36,765 bases of DNA. It comes from Actinomycetota bacterium. GTDB taxonomy: Bacteria > Actinomycetota > Thermoleophilia > Solirubrobacterales > 70-9. The stretch is taken from positions 1 to 36,765 of the forward strand of contig JAFDWF010000024.1 in assembly GCA_018268575.1 (NCBI GenBank), given 5' to 3'. This document shows, piece after piece, positions 1 to 8,593 of this stretch (positions are counted from its first letter, which is position 1; each line of letters opens with the position of its first letter). The notes beneath the pieces were generated by a model. The model saw only the letters and a program-made list of their open reading frames with translations. It searched no databases and had not been told where the DNA came from. A program made the translations under genes and the position numbers.

Positions 1-496
1 CTGGGTCTACGAGGATTCACCGATCCTTACCGCCGTTTCCGGGATGCGACGCGAACCGCCGGATGCGGACCCGCACGTCCGGTGGTGTGGGAGGGGCGGG
101 GGTAAGCCCCGCCCCTACCCGATTGTTCGGCGCCTGGGGTGCGCGTGCAATACGCACGTCTGCGACGGAAGGGTCACGCGAGGCGCAGGGGCGCCGCCTG
201 CGCGCGGGGCCTCGGCGCCGTTCGTTCACCTGGACACACCAGGGTGTGTCCAGGTGAACGAACGTGACCCGACGCGCACCGACCCTCGCGCCTTCGTCCC
301 TCGACCCACGCCTCTCTGTGACCTCCCGGCGCTCGGGCGGCCGAGGGGCGACCACAGCCTGCCGGGGTCGCCCCTCTGCCGCGAGGCGCCAGCTTCCACG
401 GCGCATCGGCCCGAGGCGCCAGCCGCCGTCCCGCCGCGCGCCTCCCTGCCGCGGTCGTCCTAACGGTCGGGACGACCGCGTCGCAGGTGGCGGTGG
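1..496. other. Non-coding, palindrome-rich stretch
   Basis: No reading frame here has a credible ribosome-binding site or recognisable protein. What it holds is hairpins: a 10-bp stem at 92-101/107-116 with a 5-nt loop, a 22-bp perfect inverted repeat at 219-240/243-264, and an 11-bp stem at 450-460/470-480. None is followed by a T-run. They may be factor-dependent terminators or REP-like elements. Confidence 0.5.
219..264. repeat. 22-bp perfect inverted repeat, 2-nt centre
   Basis: The left arm 219-240 and right arm 243-264 are perfect reverse complements separated only by AG. The outer arms begin CGTTCG and end CGAACG. The same outer hexamers bound the unrelated-looking 43-nt elements at 821-863 and 4969-5011. 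It could be a strong hairpin, a dyadic protein site or a REP-like element. Confidence 0.85.
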
Positions 497-700
497 CTAG
501 CGCCCCGGGCGGGGGAGGTTCTCGCCGAGCACGAGGCGGGCGCGATGGAAGATCGCGTCGTCGACGTTGCCCTGCGAGTCGTCGCGGTTGGCGGAGCGGG
601 TCGTCCGGTTCTGCCCGGTGCCGGCCGGAGCTTCGTCGCGGATCAACCCTGCGATCCGACCACGAGTGGTGAAGGTAGTCCGTGAGACTTTCTTGGCCAT
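497..700 (-). CDS. Small hypothetical protein (67 aa)
   Basis: I do not recognise this protein. It is basic at the N-terminus (starts MAKKVSRTT), has a polar Asn/Arg/Asp-rich middle and no membrane segment or signal peptide. The reason to believe it is the start region: an AAAGGAG Shine-Dalgarno core lies at 710-717, nine bases before the ATG, on an otherwise empty stretch. Upstream, at about 779-813, are two copies of a 12-bp direct repeat, and further up is the 43-nt palindromic element (821-863) in the same orientation. Either could belong to its promoter region. It faces the same way as the sulfate operon, but about 250 bases separate it from cysA, so it is probably transcribed on its own. 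Function unknown. Confidence 0.5.
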   Translation of the reverse strand: MAKKVSRTTFTTRGRIAGLIRDEAPAGTGQNRTTRSANRDDSQGNVDDAIFHRARLVLGENLPRPGR

Positions 701-778
701 CTCTTTGCGCTCCTTTCTGTAGTTTCTTGAGCGACTAGATCAAGATAGCAAGACGGCGCGAGAAGACCAGACGGATTT

Positions 779-813
779 TCCTATCGCCCCAAACCCGGCG
801 CTCCTATCGCCCC
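779..813. repeat. Pair of 12-bp direct repeats
   Basis: TCCTATCGCCCC occurs at 779-790 and again at 802-813, a 23-bp period (about two helical turns). Each copy is followed by a similar AACC-containing tail. It sits upstream of the minus-strand gene at 497-700, so an activator or repressor site is possible. Confidence 0.5.
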
Positions 814-820
814 GAACCGA

Positions 821-863
821 GCGTTCGCAGTTCACCCCATATATCGAGGGAAAGTGCGAACGC
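821..863 (-). repeat. 43-nt palindromic element, copy 1
   Basis: On the minus strand this begins GCGTTCGCACTTTCC and ends TGCGAACGC. The 9-bp outer arms pair perfectly, and an inner CCC/GGG pairing brackets an AT-rich centre. Copy 2 at 4969-5011 has the same length, the same first 15 bases and the same last arm, while the middle differs but keeps an inner stem. It lies between cysA and the gene at 497-700. Confidence 0.8.
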
Positions 864-956
864 CCCCACCGGCGCTTGGGGATCGGCCAGAATGGTCTTA
901 CAGCGGCGAATTGGGCGGGGCGCCACCCGGCAAAGCGCACCCCGCCCGTCGCCTCT

Positions 957-1993
<1,037 letters not shown>

Positions 1994-1994
<1 letters not shown>

Positions 1995-2809
1995 CAGGCG
2001 GCCTCCTTTCGTTTGAGCAGGTTCATCGCCGTCAGCACCACCAGGGCGAGGAGGGCCAACAGCACGGCGGCGCCGAACGCGCCGGGGAGGTTGAAGTTCT
2101 GGTACTGCTGCTCGACGAAGAGCGGCAGCGTCTGGGTCTCGCCGGTGATGTGGCCAGAGACGATCGAGACGGCGCCGAACTCGCCCAGCACACGGGCGGT
2201 GCAGAGGACGACGCCGTAGGCGACGCCCCAGCGGATCGACGGCAGGGTGATCCGCCAGAAGGTCTGCCAGCCCGACGCCCCGAGCGTCTCCGCCGCCTGC
2301 TCCTGCTCGGTGCCGATCTCCTGCAGCACCGGCACCGTCTCGCGCACCACGAAGGGCACCGAGACGAAGATGCAGGCGAGCACCATGCCGGGGACCGAGA
2401 AGAGGACCTTGATCCCGGCTTCGGCGAGGCCCGGTTCGAACCAGCCGTTCTTGCCGTAGAGGAGGAAGAGGCAGAGGCCGATGACCACCGGGCTGATCGC
2501 GAACGGCAGGTTGATCACCGCGTCGATCAGCCAGTTGCCGCGCCACCTGTGGCGGACCAGGAGCAGCGAGCAGATCACCCCGAAGACGGTGTTCAGCGGC
2601 ACCGCGATGGCGACCGTGATCAGGGTCAGCTTCAGCGCGTGCAGGCCGTCGGCGGAGGTGATCGCTTCCCACGGCGGCGCCAGGCCCTTTTCGAAGGTTT
2701 TGTAGAAGAGCAGGATCAGCGGCGCGACCAGCAGCACGGCGATGTAGCCGAGGCCGAGGACGCGCAGCCCCCAGCGGCTGGTGGGGGAGCTGTTGGCCCG
2801 GCTATTCAC
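1994..2809 (-). CDS. cysW: Sulfate ABC transporter permease CysW
   Basis: One of the two membrane subunits (271 aa) of the sulfate/thiosulfate importer. Six hydrophobic segments are apparent, the first at about residues 18-36 and the last at about 245-264. The cytoplasmic EAA coupling loop, which contacts CysA, reads [17 protein letters not shown] at about 170-186. The start is GTG at 2809, which overlaps the end of cysT by eight bases; cysA then starts on the last base of this gene's stop codon. These overlaps imply translational coupling of the three genes. CysW and CysT are homologous to each other. The assignment as CysW rather than CysT follows gene order and the motif [15 protein letters not shown] in the C-terminal third, typical of CysW. 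Confidence 0.92.
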
Positions 2810-3719
2810 GCTCGTCGTCCTCCTGCGGCGCGGGCGGGGCGGTGACGGCGAGGCCGAGCCCCCCGGCGCCGGCGCCCTGGGCGCGTTCGTGGCGGCTGCC
2901 CCAGCGCTGGATCAGCGTGATCAGCACGAGGACGACGAGGGCCATCGCCAACAGCACCACCGAGATCGCGGCGGCACCGGTTTCGTTGCCCTGTTCGATC
3001 TGCTGGCCGATCAGGATCGAGGCGACGGTGGTGTTCTTGGTGCCGCCGGCGAAGATCAGCACCGAGCCGTACTCGCCGAGCGCTCGGGCGAAGGCGAGGG
3101 CGACGCCGGCGGCGAGGCCGGGGAGGAGGTTGGGGAAGATGATCCGGCGAAAGACGGTGAAGCCGCCGGCGCCGAGCGAGGCGGCGGCCTCCTCCATGTC
3201 GCGATCCATCTCGATCAGGAGCGGCTGCACCGCGCGGACGACGAAGGGCAGGGTGACGAAGCAGAGGGCGACGACGATCGCCGTGCGGGAGAGGGCGATG
3301 TCGATGCCGATCGGGCTCTTGTTGCCCCAGAGCTCGATCAGGATCAGGCTGGCGACGATCGTCGGCAGCGCGAAGGGGAGGTCGATGATCGCGTTGACCA
3401 GCGACTTGCCGGGGAAGTTGTCCCGGACCAGGAGCCAGGCGACGACCGTGCCGAAGAAGGCGTTGATCGCGACGACGATCAGCGAGCAGGCCAGGATCAG
3501 CTCCAGCGAGCTCTTCGCCGCGGGGCTGGTGACCTGGCTCCAGAAGTGGGCGAGGCCTTCGCTGAACGCCTGGTTGGCGAGCGCCGCGATCGGCAGCAGG
3601 ACGATGACGCTCAGGTAGAGGACGACCACGCCCCGGCCGAGGCCCGCGCCGACCCCGGGCAGGCGGAGCTGCCGTGCCCGGGGCGGTGCGACTGGTGCTT
3701 GTGCGGCGTGGGCCTCCAC
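2802..3719 (-). CDS. cysT: Sulfate ABC transporter permease CysT
   Basis: The second membrane subunit (305 aa), expected to pair with CysW. The EAA loop is at about residues 177-196 (EEAAASLGAGGFTVFRR), followed by FARALGEYGSVLIFAGG, characteristic of CysT/CysU. There are six predicted membrane spans between about residues 30 and 272. The N-terminal ~25 residues (Ala/Pro/Arg-rich) and the C-terminal ~30 residues (acidic, Pro-rich) extend beyond the usual core. The start is GTG at 3719, only three bases after the stop codon of the binding-protein gene. No clear Shine-Dalgarno site is visible, so translation probably re-initiates from the upstream gene. It overlaps cysW by eight bases. Confidence 0.92.
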   Translation of the reverse strand: MEAHAAQAPVAPPRARQLRLPGVGAGLGRGVVVLYLSVIVLLPIAALANQAFSEGLAHFWSQVTSPAAKSSLELILACSLIVVAINAFFGTVVAWLLVRDNFPGKSLVNAIIDLPFALPTIVASLILIELWGNKSPIGIDIALSRTAIVVALCFVTLPFVVRAVQPLLIEMDRDMEEAAASLGAGGFTVFRRIIFPNLLPGLAAGVALAFARALGEYGSVLIFAGGTKNTTVASILIGQQIEQGNETGAAAISVVLLAMALVVLVLITLIQRWGSRHERAQGAGAGGLGLAVTAPPAPQEDDERE

Positions 3720-3722
3720 CGA

Positions 3723-4808
3723 TCAGCCGGAGGTCGTCGGGTAGCCGAGTTCTTCCTCGATCTTTGCGACCGAGCCGTTTTCTTCGTCAAAGAACTGTTC
3801 CTTGACTTTGGCCCAACCGCCGAACTTGCTGATCTGGAACAGGCCCTTTTCCGGTTCCGGGAACTCCTTCGGGTCGACCAGCTTCTTGACCACCGGCCGG
3901 TAGCCGTTTTCCGCCCACAGTTCCTGGCCTTCGTTCGACCAGAGGAACTTGAGGAAGTCTTCGGCCTGCGGCTCGGGAGCTTCCTTGGTGACCGCGATCG
4001 GCGTTTCGATCTCGATCGTGTACGGCGGGATGACGTATTCGACTTCTTCGCCTTCCTTTTCCGCCTTGATCGCTTCGTTCTCGTAGGTGAGGAGGACGTT
4101 GCCCTGGCCTTCTTTGAAGGCGTTGAAGGCGTCGCGACCGCTGCCCGGCTGGGCTTCGGTCTTTTCGATCACCTTCTTGACCGCGGCCAGCGCTTCGGCT
4201 TCCGAGGCGCCTTCTTCGATCGCCGAGCCGTAGATCGCCATGATGTTCCAGCGGGCCGAGCCGGAGCTGAACGGGTTCGGCGTGATCACCTTCGCTTCTT
4301 CGTTTTCCTCCAGGTCCTTGAAGGAGGTGATGCCGAGGGGGTTGCCCTTTTCGACCAGGATCACGACGAGGGAGGTAGTGGCAATCCCTCCGTTGGGCTG
4401 TTTGCTCCAGTCCTTGGAGACGATTTCGCCTTCTTCGACCAGCCGTTCCATGTCGCTGCCGGTCGAGAAGTGGACCACCGACGCGGGCTGTCCGGCGGCC
4501 ACCGCGCGGCTCTGGTCGCCGGAGGCGCCGAAGGAGTTGCTGAAGCTCACCCCCTTGCCCTGCGAGGTCTTCTCGAAGGCCGGCTCGAGGGTTTCGGTGT
4601 AGACCGATTCCGGGGTCGAGTAGCCGACGACGCTGAGCTTGGCGCCTCCCGAGGAGCCTCCGCTCGATTCGCCGCCGGTGGTGGCGCTGCCGGAGCTGCT
4701 GCTCCCGCCGCCACCGCAGCCGGCGACGATCAGGGCGATCAGCAGGGTGAGGGCGGCGGTGAGGCCTACCGTCACGCTGCGCCGCCGGGTGGTGCGAGCG
4801 TTCCGCAT
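3723..4808 (-). CDS. sbp: Sulfate/thiosulfate-binding lipoprotein
   Basis: The extracellular substrate-binding subunit (361 aa) that delivers sulfate or thiosulfate to CysTW. The N-terminus has an Arg-rich n-region, a hydrophobic core and a lipobox LIVAGC with the lipidated Cys at residue 31. A Gly/Ser linker (about 32-54) tethers it to the membrane. The mature part begins LSVVGYSTPESVY and contains family features such as FGASGDQSRAV, HFSTGSDMERLVEEG and the conserved NPFSSGSARWNIMAIYG block. The AAGGAAGG site just before the ATG supports the start. It is the first gene of the operon. Upstream, at about 4834-4845, is a triple CTAA tandem repeat, and further up an AT-richer stretch (about 4860-4895) that may hold the promoter; I see no convincing -35/-10 pair. 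Sulfate versus thiosulfate preference cannot be read from the sequence. Confidence 0.93.
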   Translation of the reverse strand: MRNARTTRRRSVTVGLTAALTLLIALIVAGCGGGGSSSSGSATTGGESSGGSSGGAKLSVVGYSTPESVYTETLEPAFEKTSQGKGVSFSNSFGASGDQSRAVAAGQPASVVHFSTGSDMERLVEEGEIVSKDWSKQPNGGIATTSLVVILVEKGNPLGITSFKDLEENEEAKVITPNPFSSGSARWNIMAIYGSAIEEGASEAEALAAVKKVIEKTEAQPGSGRDAFNAFKEGQGNVLLTYENEAIKAEKEGEEVEYVIPPYTIEIETPIAVTKEAPEPQAEDFLKFLWSNEGQELWAENGYRPVVKKLVDPKEFPEPEKGLFQISKFGGWAKVKEQFFDEENGSVAKIEEELGYPTTSG

Positions 4809-4968
4809 CTAGGTTGTTCCTTCCTTTTTCGACTAACTAACTAATAAATGGAAGGGCGAGACCGTAGCATAAAGTCGAGCGACAAAGTAAAGAATGGCGA
4901 TCGCGCGAGAGGGAACCCCTTTCGCGGCGCGAGTGCACTACCGCCCTCAGCCCCTGCACCACCCCGGT

Positions 4969-5011
4969 GCGTTCGCACTTTCCTCCACATATCGTGGGTT
5001 TCTGCGAACGC
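4969..5011 (+). repeat. 43-nt palindromic element, copy 2
   Basis: It begins GCGTTCGCACTTTCC and ends TGCGAACGC. The outer pairing extends to 11 bp (GTGCGTTCGCA at 4967-4977 with TGCGAACGCAC at 5003-5013), and an inner CCAC/GTGG stem closes on ATATC. It lies 37 bases before the hydrolase gene, on the same strand. Compare copy 1 at 821-863: the arms are identical and the centre differs. Confidence 0.8.
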
Positions 5012-5048
5012 ACTGGCCGGCGGGCGGTTGTGCGGCTATGGTCGACGC

Positions 5049-5936
5049 ATGGAGGCGGGGGCGGGGGTCTCACGGACGCCGGACGAGCGGCTCGAAGGGC
5101 TGCCCGATTTCCCCTTCACGTCGCGCTACGAGGAGGTCGACGGGCTGCGGCTGGCCTACCTCGACGAGGGCGAGGGGCCGCCGGTCGTCTTCTTCCACGG
5201 CGAGCCGACCTGGTCGTTCCTCTGGCGCAAGGTGATCGGGCCGGTCCGCGACGCGGGCTTCCGCTGCATCGCGCCGGACTACGCCGGCTTCGGCCGCTCC
5301 GACAAGCCGACCGACGTCGGCTTCTACACCTACGACCGCCACGTCGCGCTGATGGCGGAGCTGCTCGGGCGGCTCGAGCTCCGCGGCGCCACCGCGGTCG
5401 TCCACGACTGGGGCGGGCCGATCGGCCTGCGGCTGGCGGTCGAGCACCCCGACTGGTTCGACCGCCTGGTGATCATGGAGACCGGGCCGTTCACCGGCCA
5501 CCAGCGGATGAGCGAGGCGTGGCTGGCGTTCCGCGAGTTCGTCCGGGGGTCGGAGGAGGTGCCAATCGGGATGCTGGTCCGCGGCGGCTGCAAGCACGAC
5601 CCCGGCGACGAGGTGATCGCCGCCTACGAGGCTCCTTATATGGAGCCGGCGGCGAAGGCCGGAGCGCGGGCCTTCCCGCTGATCCTGCCGACCGAGCCCG
5701 ACGCGCCCGGCGCCGCCGCGGGCAAAGCAGTCGCCGACGCCCTGCGCGAGGACGAGCGCCCGACCCTGGTGCTGTGGGCGGAGGACGATCCGGTGCTGCC
5801 GTTCTCGGTCGGCGAGCGGGTCGCCGCGCAGCTGAACTTCCCGCCACCGCGCCCGATCGCCGACGCCTCGCACTTCCTCCAGGAGGACGCCGGCCCCGAG
5901 GTCGGCGCGATCATCGCCGAGTGGCTCCGCTCCTGA
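5049..5936 (+). CDS. Haloalkane dehalogenase-like alpha/beta hydrolase
   Basis: A cytoplasmic alpha/beta-hydrolase (295 aa) of the haloalkane dehalogenase group, which cleave carbon-halogen bonds through an Asp nucleophile. Seen: the oxyanion segment HGEPTWSFLWR at residues 50-60, typical of subfamily I; the nucleophile elbow VVHDWGGPIG with Asp120 followed by the halide-binding Trp121; a likely catalytic acid in WAEDDPVLP (Asp246 or Asp247); and the base His275 in ASHFLQED. The cap lies between about 145 and 215. The second halide-stabilising Trp of the cap cannot be assigned by eye, so another hydrolase activity remains possible. The frame is open further upstream, but ATG 5049 gives the normal family length; no Shine-Dalgarno site is evident. 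It is divergent from the sulfate operon and convergent with the phosphoesterase (13-base gap). Confidence 0.85.
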   Translation: MEAGAGVSRTPDERLEGLPDFPFTSRYEEVDGLRLAYLDEGEGPPVVFFHGEPTWSFLWRKVIGPVRDAGFRCIAPDYAGFGRSDKPTDVGFYTYDRHVALMAELLGRLELRGATAVVHDWGGPIGLRLAVEHPDWFDRLVIMETGPFTGHQRMSEAWLAFREFVRGSEEVPIGMLVRGGCKHDPGDEVIAAYEAPYMEPAAKAGARAFPLILPTEPDAPGAAAGKAVADALREDERPTLVLWAEDDPVLPFSVGERVAAQLNFPPPRPIADASHFLQEDAGPEVGAIIAEWLRS

Positions 5937-5949
5937 CGTTGATGGGCCA

Positions 5950-7089
5950 TCAACGAGCGGGCGCCGGGGCGCTGTCGATGCCGCGGGCGCGGGCGGCGAG
6001 CTCGACCAGCTCGTGGTGCTCGCGGTCCTGGAGCAGCTCGACCCGGCGTGGCGGGCCGTCGTCCTCGAGCCAGGTGACGGTCCCCGGCCAGTAGGAGTTC
6101 GGCGGCGTGCCGGGGCGGTGGAGCGCGGTCGAGAAGACCCAGTTGCCGGTGTTGTGGAGCTGACCGCCGCCGGGGAGGCGCCAGGGACCTTCGCCGGGAT
6201 GCGGGCCGCCGCGGTGGGTATGGCCGGTGATCACGTGGCCGCCGTCGACGCCGAGCCGGCGCGCCATCTCGGCCGCGCCGTCGACGCCGCTGCGAAAGAT
6301 CGAGTCGCCGCTGATTTCGCTCTCGAACTCGGCGTGGAGGAGGCGGTTGACGCCGGCGACGACCAGCGGGAACGCCGCCCTTGCCGCGCGCACCTCCATC
6401 TGCCGCCGCCGGGTGCGCCCGGGGCGCTCGCCGGCGAGCAGCTCCCAGGCTGCCTCCGAGGGGCCGCGGTCGCGGCGCCGCGGGCGGCGGGGGAGGGACT
6501 GGGCGACGCCGTAGCCGAGCCCGTAGAGGGGGCGGACGATGCGCTCGTAGTCGGCCGGCCGGGCCGGGTCGGGGAGCGGGCGGGCGAGCCGGCGGATCGC
6601 GGCGAGCGCGACGCACTCGGCGCGCGGCAGGCTCAGGTGGAGGTCCATGTAATGACCGTGGGTGGCGTAGACGTCGTCGCGCAGCCAGACCCCGGGATAG
6701 GCGATGCGCAGGCGGGCCGGGGCGAGGGCGGCGGCGATCTCCGCGGTCGGGCCGGGGGAGGGGTCGGCGGTCGCGTCCAGGGCAAGCGGCTCGTCGTCGA
6801 TCGAGAGGCGGTCGAGCAGCGGCTCGGCAAGGCGGGAATCGTGGTTGCCGGGGACGAGGACCACCTCGATCTCGCCGACCACGGCGGCGAGGCCTTCGAG
6901 CGCCGGGCGAGCGTGGCGGAGGGCGGCCCCGACCGGGCGCTCGCGCAGCTCGATCGCGTCGCCGAGCAGGACGAGGCGGTCGGCGCCGCGCAGCTCGGCG
7001 GCGAGGACGGCGCGAATCTCGGGGTCGCGCAGCACGTCGCCGCCGCTGTTCGCGCCGAGGTGGAGATCGGAGACGATTGCCGTCTTCAT
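5950..7089 (-). CDS. Calcineurin-like metallophosphoesterase
   Basis: A 379-aa protein of the calcineurin-like phosphoesterase superfamily, a two-metal hydrolase. All metal-binding motifs are present in order: DLH (Asp8, His10), GD (Asp44), GNHD (81-84), a His motif THGHYMD (144-149) and GHTH (289-292). Between about 150 and 285 is an insert with Arg-rich segments, longer than in minimal members. The substrate is not predictable: nucleotide, lipid-linked and protein phosphates are all known for the family. No signal peptide is visible, so it is likely cytoplasmic. The start ATG at 7089 lies 62 bases from the divergent hydrolase gene at 7152, so the two probably share a promoter region. It converges on the dehalogenase-like gene. 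Confidence 0.9.
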   Translation of the reverse strand: MKTAIVSDLHLGANSGGDVLRDPEIRAVLAAELRGADRLVLLGDAIELRERPVGAALRHARPALEGLAAVVGEIEVVLVPGNHDSRLAEPLLDRLSIDDEPLALDATADPSPGPTAEIAAALAPARLRIAYPGVWLRDDVYATHGHYMDLHLSLPRAECVALAAIRRLARPLPDPARPADYERIVRPLYGLGYGVAQSLPRRPRRRDRGPSEAAWELLAGERPGRTRRRQMEVRAARAAFPLVVAGVNRLLHAEFESEISGDSIFRSGVDGAAEMARRLGVDGGHVITGHTHRGGPHPGEGPWRLPGGGQLHNTGNWVFSTALHRPGTPPNSYWPGTVTWLEDDGPPRRVELLQDREHHELVELAARARGIDSAPAPAR

Positions 7090-7116
7090 CTGTGACCCTT
7101 CTACCGGACGAGCCTC

Positions 7117-7145
7117 TTGGCCGGCCGGCCAGGCCCGGCTATCCT
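7117..7145 (+). promoter_or_regulatory. Candidate promoter for a leaderless hydrolase mRNA
   Basis: TTGGCC (7117-7122), a 17-base spacer, then TATCCT (7140-7145). The expected transcription start falls at or very near the A of the ATG at 7152. That would give a leaderless transcript and fits the lack of any Shine-Dalgarno site before that gene. Confidence 0.4.
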
Positions 7146-7151
7146 GCCTGG

Positions 7152-8129
7152 ATGTACTCCTTCGGCGACGAGCAGCTCGCCCCCGCCAACGGCATCGAGC
7201 TCTGCTATCAGGAGATCGGCGACCCCGACGGTGAGCCGCTGGTCCTGGTGATGGGCCTGGCGACCCAGATGATCGCCTGGTTCGACGACTTCTGCCGCCT
7301 GCTCGCCGAGCGCGGCTACCGCGTCATCCGCTTCGACAACCGCGACATCGGCCGCTCGACCAAGCTCACCTCGGCCGGGGTGCCGAGCAAGGTCGACCTG
7401 CTGCTCGGGCGCCGCGCCACCGCGCCCTACCTGCTCCGCGACATGGCCAAGGACACGGTCGGGCTGCTCGACTTCCTCGAGATCGACCAGGCCCACGTCG
7501 TCGGCGCCTCGATGGGCGGGATGATCGTCCAGCAGACCGCGATCGACCATCCGCGCCGGGTCCGCTCGATGGTCTCGATCATGTCGACGACCGGCGACCG
7601 CCGCAGCGGCCAGCCCAGCCTCAAAACCTATGGCCTCCTCCTCGGCAACCCGCCGAAGACCCGCGGCCAGGTCATCTCCCGCGCGGTCAAGACCTTCAAG
7701 ATCATCGGCTCGCCCGGCTTCCCCTTCGAGGAAGACACGGTCCGCGAGATGGCCGCCCGCTCCTACGACCGCGGCCACTCGGCCGCCGGGGTGATGCGCC
7801 AGCTGCACGCCATCGTCGCCTCCGGCGACCGCACCGAGGCCCTCCACCGCGTCCAGGCCCCGACCACCGTCATCCACGGCACCCGCGACCCGCTGGTCAA
7901 ACTGTCGGGCGGCAAGGCGACCGCGCGGGCGATCCCCAACGCACGCCTGATGATGATCGACGGCATGGGCCACGACCTGCCCCGCGACCTCTGGCCGACC
8001 TTCGCCGAAGCGATCGACAACAACGCCGCCCGCTCCCGCCGCTCGGCCGCGGACGCCGCGGCGGTCCGCGCCGAGCACTCGACCGACGCATCGAACCCGA
8101 CCGATCACCCGAGCCCCCGCTCCGCGTAG
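7152..8129 (+). CDS. Alpha/beta hydrolase (esterase-like)
   Basis: A 325-aa Ser-type alpha/beta hydrolase. Catalytic residues are clear: oxyanion region VMGLATQ (33-39), nucleophile Ser120 in GASMGG, acid Asp246 in HGTRDPLV and base His274 in GMGHDLP. RFDNRDIGRST (60-70) is typical of the aclacinomycin methylesterase/carboxylesterase-like clade, but the substrate is unknown. The last ~35 residues (Ala/Arg/Ser-rich, then Asn/Pro/Ser) look disordered. The frame is open far upstream on the antisense side of the phosphoesterase. ATG 7152 is chosen because the protein then begins at the conserved beta-strand and a promoter-like pair ends seven bases before it. A 14-bp hairpin at 8184-8214 lies downstream and may end the transcript. 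Confidence 0.88.
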   Translation: MYSFGDEQLAPANGIELCYQEIGDPDGEPLVLVMGLATQMIAWFDDFCRLLAERGYRVIRFDNRDIGRSTKLTSAGVPSKVDLLLGRRATAPYLLRDMAKDTVGLLDFLEIDQAHVVGASMGGMIVQQTAIDHPRRVRSMVSIMSTTGDRRSGQPSLKTYGLLLGNPPKTRGQVISRAVKTFKIIGSPGFPFEEDTVREMAARSYDRGHSAAGVMRQLHAIVASGDRTEALHRVQAPTTVIHGTRDPLVKLSGGKATARAIPNARLMMIDGMGHDLPRDLWPTFAEAIDNNAARSRRSAADAAAVRAEHSTDASNPTDHPSPRSA

Positions 8130-8183
8130 CTGCCCAAGCGCCGACTTCGCTGGCCTGCCGGGTAGTGCGGATTCGAGGCTCTT

Positions 8184-8214
8184 CACTCCGACGCCCATCC
8201 TGGGCGTCGGAGTG
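8184..8214 (+). terminator. 14-bp perfect hairpin, probable terminator
   Basis: Arms 8184-8197 and 8201-8214 are perfectly complementary with a 3-nt loop (TCC). It stands 55 bases after the hydrolase stop codon. There is no T-run, as is common for actinobacterial hairpins. A GTG at 8212 inside the stem could be read as a start for the next gene, but the hairpin makes that unlikely. Confidence 0.55.
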
Positions 8215-8253
8215 CCCCTAGCGGGAGCACTCATAAACCACCATGACAAGCTC

Positions 8254-8559
8254 GTGCGCCTCGCCGAGCTTCATGGGCGGCTGCTCGCACAGGCGACCCG
8301 ATCAACGCGACCACCGGCCCGGCTTCGTCCCCGTAGCGGGGCCATTCAAGACGCTGTGATCCAGGTTCTCGGCGCTACCGGAGCGCCGATGTCTGTAGGC
8401 GAGGTTCACGCTGCCGTGGAGCGCCACTTCAATATGCGAGTGTCTAGGGATTCGGTCAACAGTTGTCTCTCAACGGCTGCCAAGAAGGCGTCCATGAGGG
8501 TCGAACGGGTCTATCGGGGGCGCTACCGCCTGCGGAATCAGGAGGGCCGCTCGGATTAG
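8254..8559 (+). CDS. Small winged-helix (HARE-HTH-like) protein
   Basis: About 101 aa if it begins at GTG 8254; an alternative GTG at 8212 falls inside a perfect hairpin stem and is less likely. No good Shine-Dalgarno site precedes either. The C-terminal two-thirds (from AIQDAVIQVLGATGAPMSV to YRGRYRL) have the pattern of a winged-helix domain that resembles HARE-HTH: helix, short strand, helix EVHAAVERHF, recognition helix SRDSVNSCLSTAAKK, and a basic wing ending in a YRL strand. I infer a DNA-binding role. The N-terminus is basic. Base composition is a little lower in GC than the flanking hydrolase. No target or partner is evident; the neighbour downstream is the convergent ClC gene (34 bases away). 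Confidence 0.55.
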   Translation: MRLAELHGRLLAQATRSTRPPARLRPRSGAIQDAVIQVLGATGAPMSVGEVHAAVERHFNMRVSRDSVNSCLSTAAKKASMRVERVYRGRYRLRNQEGRSD

Positions 8560-8593
8560 CCTTGCGCCCGGCTTGTGAGGCCAATGTCGCTGG

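Noticed and set aside
2781..4844. A 687-codon open frame on the plus strand across the sulfate operon
   Set aside because: It is the antisense of cysT and the binding protein; low-complexity Asp/Glu/Arg/Gly translation with no start signal.
8212..8253. GTG 8212 as start of the small winged-helix gene
   Set aside because: It lies inside a 14-bp perfect hairpin that better explains a terminator; GTG 8254 is kept, with low certainty.
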